From NCBI GenBank assembly GCA_039566865.1, contig CM076947.1, positions 4,037,501-4,101,500 of the forward strand: 64,000 nucleotides of DNA, given 5' to 3'. Under the pieces are notes generated by a model. That model was not told where the DNA came from, did no database searches, and worked only from the letters and a program-made list of their open reading frames with translations. This document shows, piece after piece, positions 33,644 through 43,679 of the stretch; the first letter of the stretch is position 1, and every line of letters begins with the position of its first letter. The stretch comes from Aurelia coerulea. Taxonomy: Eukaryota > Cnidaria > Scyphozoa > Semaeostomeae > Ulmaridae. A program made the position numbers and the translations under genes.

Positions 33644-33956
33644 CTGCAAAGCGAGAGGAGCCATTGCAATGCTGTACGAAGCTTATTGAAACGATGCGGA
33701 AGCACAAACAACTCAACTCTCAGATCGCCAAAAGTAAGAAACTTCAGTACTGGGAAAATTATCTTTTTGTACAAAGAGAATCATTAACTTATCTTTACTT
33801 TAAAGATTTAACAGCTTGCACTCAGGGTAACTCCGTGGAGAGAAAAATGCAAAAGTTCTTTTATTTTCTCCTTCAAATCTAAGGATTGAAATATTTTGTC
33901 AATAGAATAAACAAATATGCATCATAGAGTTTATATATTTCTTTTGAATATCTTAC

Positions 33957-34204
33957 TTTGTTAATACTTCCAGGTCAGATGACAAACCACGGCAAGAGCA
34001 AACCCAATAACCATTTCTGTTATCTTCTTGGTTGCTCAGAGTCCCTTTTATCTTTAAAACACACTCCACAAACAACGGATCTTTGGGCTCACTGTCTTCA
34101 GAAGTCTTGGAAATACGACGATAAAAAGTTTTATTCCCCTGTATGGAGAAGCGATTTTTTGGTCGAGCTTCTTCGTATGAATATTGGAGCTCTTCGTTTG
34201 CTGC
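33957..34204 (-). CDS. gene 3 (unknown), internal exon
   Basis: Minus strand, between acceptor CACACTTTAG and donor ACAAA|GTAAGA. The frame is open for 82 codons and leaves two bases (AA), completed by G of the next exon. It reads AANEELQYSYEEARPKNRF at the start and GYWVCSCRGLSSDLEVLT at the end, with a conspicuous W-x-C-x-C cluster. Because no ATG is near its start, a simple start-to-stop search misses it. Function unknown; the charged, Cys-poor composition suggests an intracellular protein. Confidence 0.55.
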
Positions 34205-35203
34205 CTAAAGTGTGAAAAGAAGGAAAGGACTAGTAATCTTAATCTACCGTATAAGTTACGACAGTCCTAGCCTATTTACGCTAATTTTTTGATAAGAAAC
34301 AGCTCGTGATAAAAAATAGCAAGCCCAAACTTCACTTATTTAGAAAATTAAAAAACCATCATGCTACCTTGATTTAATCAAAGATATCTTTGAGGTATAT
34401 CACTGCGTGCATCCTTTTTAAAACATCGGCATGTCTAAATACCCCTTAAAACATGTTCCCTCCTCATTTTATCACATATTCGAAACTAATCTAACCAGCT
34501 AACATCCACGGACCTTTTTTGCTAAAATAAGCCTGCTCTCGATGGCTTTATAAAATCTTAGGTCTAAGAAAGATATCTAAACAAGTATCACAACAGCAAT
34601 CGCACTCAAAGCTACACGTGATTTTATACAAGAAACTAAGAAATTGAATATTGAAGGTTTTTCTTTTTTTATTATCATATCATAGTTTATTTAGATCTAT
34701 AATCAGATTGTTAGCAATTACACTCTTTTTTTAAGAATACTATAAATATTGTCCAGCCTCGATATTCTTAGGAAATTTTCTTTTTCAACCTGAATATATT
34801 GTTAAAATTTTCTCGTTTTTTTCAAATCTGATATGGTTTCAGGGGAACATAGTTAAAGAAATTTCATGTCATTAAGAGGAAATGGTCGAACGAAAGAAAA
34901 ATTTTCAAGAAATTGTACCAACCATTGCAAAACAGGCAACCGCTGAAAAATGCGACACAAATATGCGAGCTGAGGCTGATCAATATCCTTATAACATTCT
35001 TAAAAATTGGATGATTCTGACCCTAAATATTCTTATTAACATTATTCTTATGAAAAAAGTGTAGTTATCAATCCAATTCTATTTGGCAAGAGAAAACAAG
35101 TACAGCTAGTACTCAATAATCTTCTCTACTGCATTGGTACATCTCATAATCTTCATTTGTTCCCCTAAGAATTATTACCTGAACCAATAAAGTAATCACC
35201 TAC
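34205..35203. other. gene 3 intron or spacer
   Basis: AT-rich, no element recognised. A plus-strand frame at 34882-35064 begins MVERKKNFQEIVPT but has no further support. Confidence 0.3.
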
Positions 35204-35273
35204 CATGCTATTTTCGTCTCTCAAAGCACACGATTTATGTGAGTGGTTCGCTGTGTTCTGTAGTAGCAGGAGA
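35204..35273 (-). CDS. gene 3, possible first coding exon
   Basis: Minus strand, acceptor-like GTTTCTTCAG and donor ATAGCATG|GTAGGTG. One frame is open through 23 codons and ends in phase with the next exon. The last codon before the donor is ATG, so translation may start there and the rest may be 5' UTR. Support is limited to splice signals and phase. Confidence 0.3.
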
Positions 35274-36820
35274 CTGAAGAAACATAAGACGATCCACCTT
35301 GAGAAATATATTTATAGATTTTTGCACAAATTATCGGATTTCCCGTTTTAGAACAAGGGGCCTGAGCAGCTTGCTAATGCTTTTAGGGGGCTTCCTATAG
35401 TCCTTCTAAATATGGCTTTCATTGCGGAAACCTACGAGTTTAGTGGATTATACACCGTAAGTGGCATTGAAGTTCAGCAGCAAATATTGTTATCAACTTT
35501 GACTGTAGAGGAGGATACGTAATTGATGAATGCGCAGAAAGTGTTATTAAGGAAACGATCTTAACTGGTGCATAGTCTCAATTGCATCCGCAGCGATCTT
35601 TGACACTGCATTGCAATAAAACCCAAATGAAAGATACTGCCACCGCTCCAGGCTGATTTTTGGCCAATTAAAAGGAATAGACATAGCTATATCGACAAGC
35701 TGCTATAAATAGGCTGAAGAAACGCCCACAAAACCCATTGTTTCCTTCGCCACACAATAAAACGGCAGGCGTCAAAGTTGTTGAATACGATAGATTATAT
35801 TTTTAACTTGGCCCGGGCCAGCTTTTAACTACGTCGATTCCCTTTAAGCACATTCGCATACATAAGAATTTTATAAGTGTACGTGAAACATTTCAAACTG
35901 TACAAAAAATGACATAAGTTTGTTCATGTGAGTTATGATCAAGTTCGAAGCAACGTTTGTGTCAATATTTTCTGTTTGGAAGTTTGAGTAGCTGCTTGGT
36001 AGCGAGTCGCGAGTTGCGATTAGACTAGCTACACTAGTCGCTCAATTTCGCTGTTGTTGTTGTTGTTGCTGATTAGACAAATCAGTTCTGATGAGCATAC
36101 GGGGATGGTGTAGCCAGTCTAAGTTTGCAAGTTGCACTTGATTTGCGAGTTGTGAGTTTAAATAGACCAACTCGCATTTTTCACTATTGCACGTATTTTG
36201 TTAAGAAACCGCTTATAAGAAACGGTAGCCTCAATTTTCCGAATGTTAAGAAACAACCCTACCTGAATTTAAGAAGCTGAGGAACTTTTGCAATTTGCAG
36301 TTTTAATTTTTCCAGCGCACTCAAATGTTTTGACACTGGACAGTTATAGCAACTGTTTGGAGATTATTTTGAGTGCGAATTATGTTATTTACTTGTTTTG
36401 AGATCTTACTGAGTAATTTGCGGGCCCTCTTGAAAAAGTTCATTTAACTCTGCACTTCCGGCATAAAGAATATAACAAACACGTAAGAAACTTTTGCAAG
36501 CAAAATGGCCCAACAATTTAAGAAACTGCCTGCCCGGACCATGGTTTCTTATGAAAAAAATTAATGTGACTCGCAACTCGCCGAAAGCACCAACTCCTAC
36601 CAACTTGCAACTCATAACTCGCATGCAACTCGTCCTGTTAGAGACTAAATGTTGAAATTGAAAAATTGAAATTAACCGAATATGGTTTGCCACATGCCAC
36701 AGCCAATTGCTTTTGCAGGGGTGTGTTTGTTCAGGCTTAGACTTGAGAAAGAAAAGGCTATTATTTTTTGTACAACAAATTCGACGAAGAAACAACATTT
36801 TTGTTAATAGGGATATCCCT
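35274..36820. other. intergenic stretch with dispersed repeats
   Basis: Contains a short TTG run (36050-36072), CGAGTTGCGA / CAACTCGC words in both orientations (36000-36180 and 36560-36640), and a block at about 36215-36330 (AAGAAACAACCCTACCTGAAT) that recurs near 37645-37755. The 141-codon minus frame at 36406-36831 is not supported by motif or splice signals. Confidence 0.4.
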
Positions 36821-37243
36821 CTAAATAACAAATTTCATATATCTGTCTCTAGATACTGCTCTGCCGCTTGTTGCTTCTAGTTTCTGTTTTTGTTCCTCGA
36901 CGACTTTTTCGTTTTGATAGAAATCCATCAAATAGTTGTAATAAAAATGGATATGAAAACTTTGCATACACGAGGACCTTAATCTTTTCTTGTTCTTACG
37001 ATTGTTCTCTGACTCTTGATAGCTTGTCTTCAACGTAAATGCTTGTGCACAGTTATTTATGTTGTGATATTCGCACAACGGAGATTTGTGTGGATTCGCA
37101 CTTGTGTGAAATCTGTCACCAACAACAAATCTGCGACTCGTTTGAGATACTGGATGATCGAAATGTAGAAGTGAGGATTCGGGCTTGGCTGCAGCTACAG
37201 TAGTTCTGTATTCCACGGGAACAATCTCTGGCACATCAATTCC
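36821..37243 (-). CDS. gene 2, last exon: KDZ/HMGXB3-like DDE-type protein
   Basis: Minus strand, acceptor TTTCATCAAG, 140 codons then TAG at 36821-36823. It carries FDHPVSQTSRRFVVGDRFH with an Asp-Arg-Phe-His box, CEYHNINNCAQAF, then SENNRKNKKRLRSSCMQ and FHIHFYYNYLMDFYQNE. In animal KDZ-type (Kyakuja-Dileera-Zisupton) proteins and their HMGXB3-like relatives I recall the series D-x-AC, D-R-F-H and a late acidic residue forming the RNase H-fold site; the previous exon supplies the first box (FVCDTACTFV). The start phase (GIDVPEIV) matches the previous exon. No stops or frameshifts, so it may be a functional gene or a young element. Confidence 0.6.
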   Translation of the reverse strand, partial: GIDVPEIVPVEYRTTVAAAKPESSLLHFDHPVSQTSRRFVVGDRFHTSANPHKSPLCEYHNINNCAQAFTLKTSYQESENNRKNKKRLRSSCMQSFHIHFYYNYLMDFYQNEKVVEEQKQKLEATSGRAVSRDRYMKFVI

Positions 37244-37416
37244 CTTGATGAAAGAATCAAATGTAAATACAGCATGTGTTTATATAAGTAACTCCAGAAA
37301 AGAAACTCAAGTGTAATGGAAGGGGGAAAAATATGACATAAAATGGACCTGCAAGAAACTGGTATGGTGTATGGTTAGGTAGGACTCAGAAAAACATCAT
37401 ATTTTATATGGTTCAC

Positions 37417-37630
37417 TACCGGGTGTCCCAAAATGATGTATTATTGTTTGACTGCTTACATGTCCATAACCGATGAGCCGATTTTCAAAAACTTTGTTTT
37501 ACTTGATTGCCTAGAGGCTAAATTTTATTTCAAGATGTTAGTTGTGGTTTTACCAGTTTTCGAAATCGGTTCATCGGTTATGGACATATAAGCAATCAAA
37601 CGATAATACATCATTTTGGGACACCCGGTA
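37417..37630. mobile_element. 214-bp mariner-type MITE, TACCGGGTGTCCC
   Basis: TACCGGGTGTCCCAAAATGA at the left is mirrored at the right end. The inverted ends extend for about 45 bp with a GTCCATAACCGATGA match further in, leaving a loop of about 70 bp. It lies in the intron between gene 2 exons at 36821-37243 and 38032-38250. TA is included at both ends, as in Tc1/mariner derivatives. Confidence 0.85.
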
Positions 37631-37644
37631 CACTCATTTTTCTT

Positions 37645-37755
37645 TATTGGAAACGGTAAGCTCAATTTTTCGAAAGCTAAGAAACAACCCTACCTGAATT
37701 GAAAAAGCTAGGAAACAGTTTCAATTTTCCTATCGCATACAAAAAAATGTTTTAA
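37645..37755. repeat. dispersed repeat related to 36215-36330
   Basis: Shares ACGGTAAGCTCAATTTTTCG-like sequence and AAGAAACAACCCTACCTGAAT with 36215-36330, same orientation. Intronic. Confidence 0.6.
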
Positions 37756-38031
37756 CTCTATAGAATTTTCCAAAAGGTTATGAGTTGCTAATTTTGTATC
37801 TAAATAACATTAAAAAGTATAATTTTTACGATTAAGAATTAGCACCAAGATTGAAAGACTAATTTATAATCGTACTAACTCGAACCGTTTCATTCGTCAT
37901 TCCTGGAGACATAGTAATACTTGTCCACTTATTTCAGGCCTTTGCCAATTTATGTCAAGGCAATTTATCCGTACCAATCCCACATTATAAATTGCCGATC
38001 TCTCCTGCAAAGTCTAACTTAGCAATGTTAC

Positions 38032-38250
38032 CGTGCTCGGCTTTTTCTCTGGATCTGGAATTTCAAATGTTCCATCATATGCGCCCCATAACTGTTCCGT
38101 GATGGCAGGCACTCGGTTATTCATATGCCTCACGAATGTACACGCCGTGTCACAGACGAACGTGATGGGAGGGTGTCGTAGTGACAAATACAAATCAGCT
38201 GCATCTCGTACAGATTCTGTTAGCATCATAAACTTTGATGCGAGTGTGCA
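38032..38250 (-). CDS. gene 2, internal exon with first catalytic-like Asp
   Basis: Minus strand between acceptor TTTTATTTTCCAG and donor GAGCACG|GTAACA, 219 bp, phase 0 at both ends. It encodes FMMLTESVRDAADLYLSL, RHPPITFVCDTACTFVRH and a Glu/Pro-rich end (DGTFEIPDPEKKPS). The ES-x-RDA-x-LYLSL and PP-x-x-FVCD-x-AC blocks match what I recall of the HMGXB3/KDZ-like family, where the Asp of the D-x-AC box is a catalytic residue. Confidence 0.65.
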
Positions 38251-38384
38251 CTGGAAAATAAAAGAAGAATCATTAACGTCGTTTCTAACGGACTCAAGAA
38301 TTTATATTTTTCTGGAAAGCTGTGCGACTGTAATGAAAAACAATGGATGAATCTCCTCAGCAGTCACTTTAGCTACCATCAACT

Positions 38385-38492
38385 ATCTATTAAGCCCCCG
38401 GGGCTTATTTATTTCAGACGTTCCAGAGAGGGCTTAAGGGGGAAGGGGGATTATAAGAGAAAGGGGGTTTAATAGAGCTTTTACCGTAATTA
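38385..38492. repeat. solo relic of the pogo-like C-tract terminus
   Basis: CTATTAAGCCCCCGGGGCTT ... GGTTTAATAGAGCTTTTACCG resembles the element end at 21163-21256. No transposase is attached, so this is a short derivative or remnant. It lies in a gene 2 intron. Confidence 0.55.
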
Positions 38493-38497
38493 TGTCC

Positions 38498-38667
38498 TTC
38501 CCATAGATATAGGAACTGGGGGCACTGGAGCACGTGCCCCCTCGATTTTGAAATAAAAAAGAAATGCCCTTTTCATTTTCAGGAAGTGCTCCTGTAGCTT
38601 AATGAAAACAGTGCCCTTAAAGTGTCGTGCCCCTCTCCCCAAGTATGAGATGGTTCCTACGTCCCTG
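38498..38667. mobile_element. short MITE, GACGTAGGAA family, copy A
   Basis: About 170 bp with GGCACTGGAGCACGTGCCCC, TAGCTTAATGAAAACAGTGCC and a right end TTCCTACGTCCCTGG. Close relative at 40251-40416. The ends are short inverted repeats (about 12-14 bp), degraded at the left. Confidence 0.65.
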
Positions 38668-38971
38668 GTTCCTTTGCTTTACCTGGAGATCTCCCTTTTA
38701 AATACATTGCAGAGTGAATAACATTGGATATTTTGTTTAGACACAGTTAGTACCCTCTTCACTTCACTCATGGAGCAAGTTACAGTACAGGTGGCAGCAA
38801 GGATTCAACTTGAATCAAGCGCACTAGCTGTTCAACAGGAGGCAAGCGGCTTTGTGCTCGGGCAATGGAGGTTGGGCAATGAGAACATGTCATATTCTCA
38901 GGAAAAGAAAAACTTATTGTCAAGTGCCCGACAGTAGGAAGCAAATTTGAGCAGCTTACCAGGGGTTTCTT

Positions 38972-39275
38972 CATGAGCGATAGGACACCAAGTGTGTGCC
39001 ACCTTAACGTTATTTTGGTAGCGAGCCACCTTAATCAGTTGTTTTTAGTGTTTTTGCCTATTTTTAGTTGGTAGTGAGCCACCTTATCGCGGTTTCGCCA
39101 TTTTGAAATTTTTGGTAGTGAGCCACCTTAAACAAAAATTTCAAAATGGCGAAACCGCGATAAGGTGGCTCACTACCAACTAAAAATAGGAGAAAACACT
39201 AAAAACAATTGATTAAGGTGGCTCGCTACCAAAATAACGTTAAGGTGGCACACACTTGGTGTCCTATCGCTCATG
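38972..39275. mobile_element. 304-bp perfect-looking foldback MITE
   Basis: CATGAGCGATAGGACACCAA at the left mirrors the right end, and the arms continue as near-perfect inverted copies to a centre of a few tens of bases. It is flanked on both sides by GTTTCTT (38965-38971 and 39276-39282), a 7-bp target duplication, or 8 bp if the adjoining G is counted. Internally GGTAGYGAGCCACCTTA recurs three times per strand. It lies in the intron between gene 2 exons at 38032-38250 and 39459-39674. Confidence 0.9.
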
Positions 39276-39458
39276 GTTTCTTAGGGGAGTGTCCACGCTA
39301 AGAATTAAATAAGATTTAGTTTCCCATTTTGATGGAAGGTTTTTGCATCTTTTACATTTTCCGCAAAATGGAAGCACAGTCCTTCTCGGGTCCGTCCCTA
39401 TAGATTGTCCAGTAGTGATTTAACTTGCTCTGGTTATGATATAGAATCGAATACATAC

Positions 39459-39674
39459 CCCATGTCTGCATACAAGATGATAGAAACCTCCAGTATGACC
39501 AGGAGTCCTTGTAAAACCATGACAAGCTGACGTTCCAACCACTATACTTGCATAAAGTGCATGAAGTTCACTTCTAATGAAGTCCTTTAAATGTAGGAGG
39601 ACAAAGGTTAGCTTGAGCCAGGGAAATATATCGGCCGAGTTACAAGGATCTACAAAATCTGTCGACACGGAGGT
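39459..39674 (-). CDS. gene 2, internal exon
   Basis: Minus strand, acceptor ACAAATTTTAG, donor CATGGG|GTATGT, exactly 72 codons in phase 0. It encodes STDFVDPCNSADIFPWL, a hydrophobic stretch (LKLTFVLLHLKDFI), SACHGFTRTPGHTGGFY and HLVCRHG. The GGF-x-HLVC-x-HG end joins in frame to CTLASKF in the next exon; this C-x-HG motif just before the conserved helix is typical of the family as I recall it. Confidence 0.6.
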
Positions 39675-40114
39675 CTAAAATTTGTCTGTCTCACCCGGTG
39701 TGGTGTGGCCAAATTTCAACATAATTCGTGTGACTTTAGAAAAAGAAGGAACTTCATGAACTAGAAACAAACGTTATCTAGAGTAGAGCTACCTGTTATA
39801 CACGAGGCACACCATGTGTTTTAAAGAGTGATAATTTGCTAACAATTACTGCCTGCCATGGGCTTTAGAAAGTTCTGAATCGAAAAATAGATTTAAGTTT
39901 AATAAATCGAGATAGCAATAATTTATGTTTTCTTTCTTTGCCTTCCTAACAAACACTCATGACTCAGCGCTTCTTTTTTGATGTACCGTACTGGTTTTAT
40001 GTATGAAGATAACTGGAGTTGCAGCAGCCCCAAAATTAACGATGATATACAGGAGATATCAAATTCAACCTTCAAGATGAAGGCATTGCTCTTCTTGAAA
40101 CTAATTGCTAGGAC

Positions 40115-40241
40115 CAGGTAAATCAACGCAAATAGACACAGTTGCAAGTAGTTGCAAGTGTTTCTCTTGCGTTGCGTGAGCATTGAATCGGTTGCAAAAA
40201 TGTAATCGGATACTGTAAGGTATGTCCCGCAACAACTCATT
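40115..40241 (-). CDS. gene 2, internal exon with uncertain 3' boundary
   Basis: Minus strand. The frame NELLRDIPYSIRLHF, CNRFNAHATQEKHLQL is open and begins in phase 0 after TGATCCTGAAG, as the preceding exon requires. The donor is unclear: GTCCTA at 40113 is weak, and a phase-0 end may lie earlier. A small missing exon before 39674 is possible. Confidence 0.4.
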
Positions 40242-40250
40242 CTTCAGGAT

Positions 40251-40416
40251 CAGAGACGTAGAAACTGGGGGGCACTGGGGGCACGTGCCCCCCAAGATTT
40301 TGCAAAAAGCAAAGAAGCGCCCTTTTCATTTGCAGGAAGTGCCCCTTTAGCTTAATGAAAAAAGTGCCCTTAAAGTGTCGTGCCCCCTCAAGTTTGAGAT
40401 GCTTCCTACGTCCCTG
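40251..40416. mobile_element. short MITE, GACGTAGRAA family, copy B, fills an intron
   Basis: Ends CAGAGACGTAGAAAC and TTCCTACGTCCCTG are inverted repeats; the body (GGGGGCACGTGCCCCCC, TAGCTTAATGAAAAAAGTGCC) matches copy A at 38498-38667. It occupies 166 of the 207 bases between gene 2 exons at 40115-40241 and 40449-40579. Confidence 0.75.
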
Positions 40417-40448
40417 TTCGGGATAAGTAATATGATGTTGGGACTCAC

Positions 40449-40579
40449 ATTGGACATAGCGGCAGTCTTCATATTGCAGTACTTAGCTATTGTCACTAAC
40501 TGATCCCTGCCCATCGAATCAATCTCTGTCATTTTGATGTTTCTCTCTTTTATTAGTTTTGATAGGAGCATTGCATCTC
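40449..40579 (-). CDS. gene 2, internal exon
   Basis: Minus strand, strong acceptor TCTTTTGTTGCAG and strong donor TCCAAT|GTGAGT. It starts with two bases that complete a codon begun by G of the upstream exon (41081-41333) and ends in phase 0. It encodes GDAMLLSKLIKERNIKMTE and MGRDQLVTIAKYCNMKTA. No known domain by itself; the phase agreement with both neighbours supports it. Confidence 0.6.
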
Positions 40580-41080
40580 CTGCAACAAAAGAAGAGTAGG
40601 TCAATACATGATAGTTCCGCAAAGGTTCTCAAGGCATATCATGACCGAAGGACTATATATATTTTGGTTGTTGCGGGTGCACCAGTGGCAAGGGTACTAG
40701 TCTTCATGATTTTGGCATAAAGAACGGCATCCATTTTTGTGATTTTCGTAGTGTTCATCTATCAACAACTTTTTAATCTAAAAAAATTGCGATTGGGGAT
40801 GAAACCTACTGCACAATAAGGAAGAATACACAGCTTCATACAGCTATTTGGCACCCATTTTCCATCGCAGCTTTCATAAATTGTGTTTCATGCAATTGGT
40901 AACAAGCCTTACAAATTCACACTGCCCATTGAATTGTCTAAACGAATCCAGTGTTAGCATTTGATAGATACAAGTGCCAATGGAAACAACAATCATTTTA
41001 TTGTGTAATTTTTGGATATTTTTTCCTCCTGCGAGTTTAAACCCACCCACCCCCTACCCCGGCCATGTAATAAGATTTAC

Positions 41081-41333
41081 CTTTTGTAGCTGCATCTTTC
41101 TTAAGGTAGATGCTCTTCTTTTCACTCTCTGTGTTTAGTTCATATTTTCGCTGTGCTGGTGGTATCACTGGCGGAATATCATGGTAGTCTATTGAGAATG
41201 CGAGTAAAGGTTTTGCAAAACTACTTTTCTCTACAATGTGCAACTTGATCCGATCCAACATCTTCTCCAAATTAGTACTGCCCTCTTCTCCATTTTTCGG
41301 TTGCGTTAACGATTCAGCCTTCTTAATCCGAAC
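41081..41333 (-). CDS. gene 2, most upstream exon found
   Basis: Minus strand, acceptor TTTGATGTTAG and donor CAAAAG|GTAAAT, 84 codons plus one base. It encodes KKAESLTQPKNGEEGST, LDRIKLHIVEKSSFAKPLL and IPPVIPPAQRKYELNTE. It starts in phase 0 after an acceptor, so at least one further 5' exon is missing; I could not find it between 41334 and 43679. Confidence 0.55.
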
Positions 41334-43027
41334 CTAACATCAAAGTTTGAAAACAGAAACTTTAAATTTTTGGACAAAATTACTACATTAATAATAACAA
41401 TATTGAAGTATAATTACAATTATTAATAATTATCAATGATACTAACTTGCCAGACCATATTAGATATGCTGTTTGAAAAAGTTGCAGATCCTACCTGGTT
41501 TACCAAAGAACTCAAATAACTAATTTGGGTTTCGATGATTGTTGTATAATTTTCGGAGGATTGGAAATATAGGCAAAATTGAATGTATTGAAATTCTTTT
41601 GCTTTGAATTATCTGCATATTAGGATATTTTCTTGTCTAGCTTTGTTGTACATGGATAACACAGGAGAAAATATGTCGTTATCACATGTTATTTCTTAAG
41701 AGATATTTGCTGCATAACACAGTTATGATGTGATATACTGCGGATACCCAAATAGATTACTCCAGAGTTATACAGAGGAATGCTGTTGCGGAAACCAATC
41801 GGATTTGAACACATTGTTATCCTGCAGTTTGTAGCAATGCATAATACTGTCATAACTATTCGGGTAACACAGGATACTTCTTGGATACCATAATGATTGC
41901 GTCCCACAAAGAACATATACCATGAGATAACCGTCGGATAGCGTAAGAAACCAGTGGAACGCACACGTAGGATTACGCTGAAAACGTTCAGATTCCTTTG
42001 TAACCGTTCGGGTAACACAGGATACGTCTTGGATACCACAATAACTGCATCCAACAAAGAACTTATACCATGAGATAACTGTCGGGTAGCGCGAGAAACC
42101 AGTGGATCACACAAATAGGATTATGCTGAAAAAAGTTCAGGATTCCTCGGGATTACTCCTGCGCACACAAACCGCCAGGCAGGTCCGTAGGAAGCGGGAT
42201 GCCGAGGCTCCCAAATGAGTTTGAGAACAATGGTGCCACGTCACAAGCATTAAAAAGATGCATCGTTCTACATTGTTTAAGGACAAAAGCCCCCCCCCCC
42301 CCCGCAATCAGCAGCTACTTCATACGGCCTGCCGGCAGGAGGCACTCGGTAGGTAGGTATTCGTGCGGGATCAATCCAAGAAAGTTTTGAGGAACAGAAA
42401 ATTACCAAAATCTCATGTTTTGACTCAAAATACAAGTTGTATGTAAATATGCCTCATAGTGTCTAAAATTGCCTAAGTCAGTACAAAACGCGCTGCAATT
42501 CAAGTTGTGATCCACGAAATGCTATTACAAATAACATAAGCAAATACGCTAACTTCTTTTTAAGAAACCGCTGATATGTAGCTCAAATTAGCGTCTTCCA
42601 GAAAAGCGATCAGGGGTCAATCCAAGAGTTGAGTTTGAAGAAAAGAAACTTGTTCAACTATTGGCTATGAGTTGCTAAGTTTTAAAGTGGTTGTTTCTGG
42701 TAATTCTCTAGTCTGGGCTCAACAAGCCATATTTGCGGTGTCCTAAACGAATCGTGATAAGAATTGGGTTCAAACCGTGCTACTAACAATAGATCAGAGC
42801 AAAGTCTCTATTACAAAATGAGTGTATCCATTTGATGATTGACTTCCGCAGTTTTGCCTTTTGCAATGCCCCTGACAAAAGCGTAATTTCTTTCCACTCT
42901 TTACCATTGGGAATTAAGATTTTTACATCGGCGCATAGTTTTGCATCTTATTGGGAGTACCCCACTTATCGGACTTGGTACCGGCAAGGTACGAAAGGCA
43001 AGCTGATATAAACTAAACTATGCCATA
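41334..43027. other. intergenic or 5' intron with local duplications
   Basis: Holds the 148-bp tandem duplication, a repeat related to 6514-6640 at about 42184-42300 with a run of 16 C at 42286-42302, and no supported exon. Confidence 0.4.
41853..42148 (-). repeat. two-copy tandem duplication, 148-bp period
   Basis: TTCGGGTAACACAGGATAC begins at about 41859 and again at 42007; both copies run through AAAGAACWTATACCATGAGAT with about ten percent substitutions. The 141-codon minus frame here is carried by the repeat and is not supported as a gene. Confidence 0.8.
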
Positions 43028-43535
43028 CTAGATACAAAGCGATTTGTGACTGCAGACAAATGGAATTTCATGCCCAGTTCGTCAAGTCATAAACAAAAAC
43101 AAAGCTAGCCGCAAAAATTGCCCTGAAACTCAGAGGTCGCTAGATTGCTCGTTGTGCATTCCAGAAATAGTTTTTGAGAGCAAATATTAGCACATATCGA
43201 AAGAAGAAGGATATATCTATTTTATTTTTCGTTCAGGAGCTGAGCAGTAAGTGTTTTAATTACACCTAAAAATACGAGAATTGAACCCTTTCCCAATTGT
43301 CTCTTCATAAAATGAATAAAATGCCCGAGGCAGAAGTTTAGATATATCCTTCTTCTTTCGATATGTGCTTATATTTGCTCTTAAAAACCAGTTCTGGAAT
43401 AAACAACGAGCGAGCTCGACCTGGGTTTCAGGGCAATTTTTGCAGATTGCTTTGTTTCATTCATTTGTTTATTAATTGACCAACAGGGCACGGAATTCCC
43501 TTTAGTCTGCAATCACAAATCGTTTTGTATGTAGG
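43028..43535. mobile_element. foldback element, arms about 200 bp
   Basis: From AGATACAAAGCGATTTGTGA to CACAAATCGTTTTGTATG the two halves are inverted copies with moderate divergence; inner matches include GCAAAAATTGCCCTGAAAC and ATATCGAAAGAAGAAGGATA with their complements. No clear target duplication. It lies about 150 bp beyond the gene 1 stop. Confidence 0.75.
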
Positions 43536-43679
43536 TGTCAATAAAAAGTAGCGGATCCTATTGTAACATTATCTGCCCTTGTTGGTGCAATTTCAAAGAT
43601 CACACATGAACAAATAGGTATTCCGGTCTCCCCTACTTGCCCGCCCTATAGTTAATTTGTACTTTCTTCAAGACTGAAA

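Noticed and set aside
36406..36831. 141-codon minus-strand ORF as a continuation of gene 2
   Set aside because: It overlaps the gene 2 stop in another frame, has no motif and no acceptor in a fitting phase.
38780..38974. Extra gene 2 exon ending at CCCCTG|GTAAGC
   Set aside because: The upstream part would be the foldback MITE, no acceptor is placed correctly, and the neighbouring exons already join in phase.
41689..42114. 141-codon minus-strand ORF as an exon of gene 2
   Set aside because: It is carried by the 148-bp tandem duplication and shows no splice boundary or family pattern.
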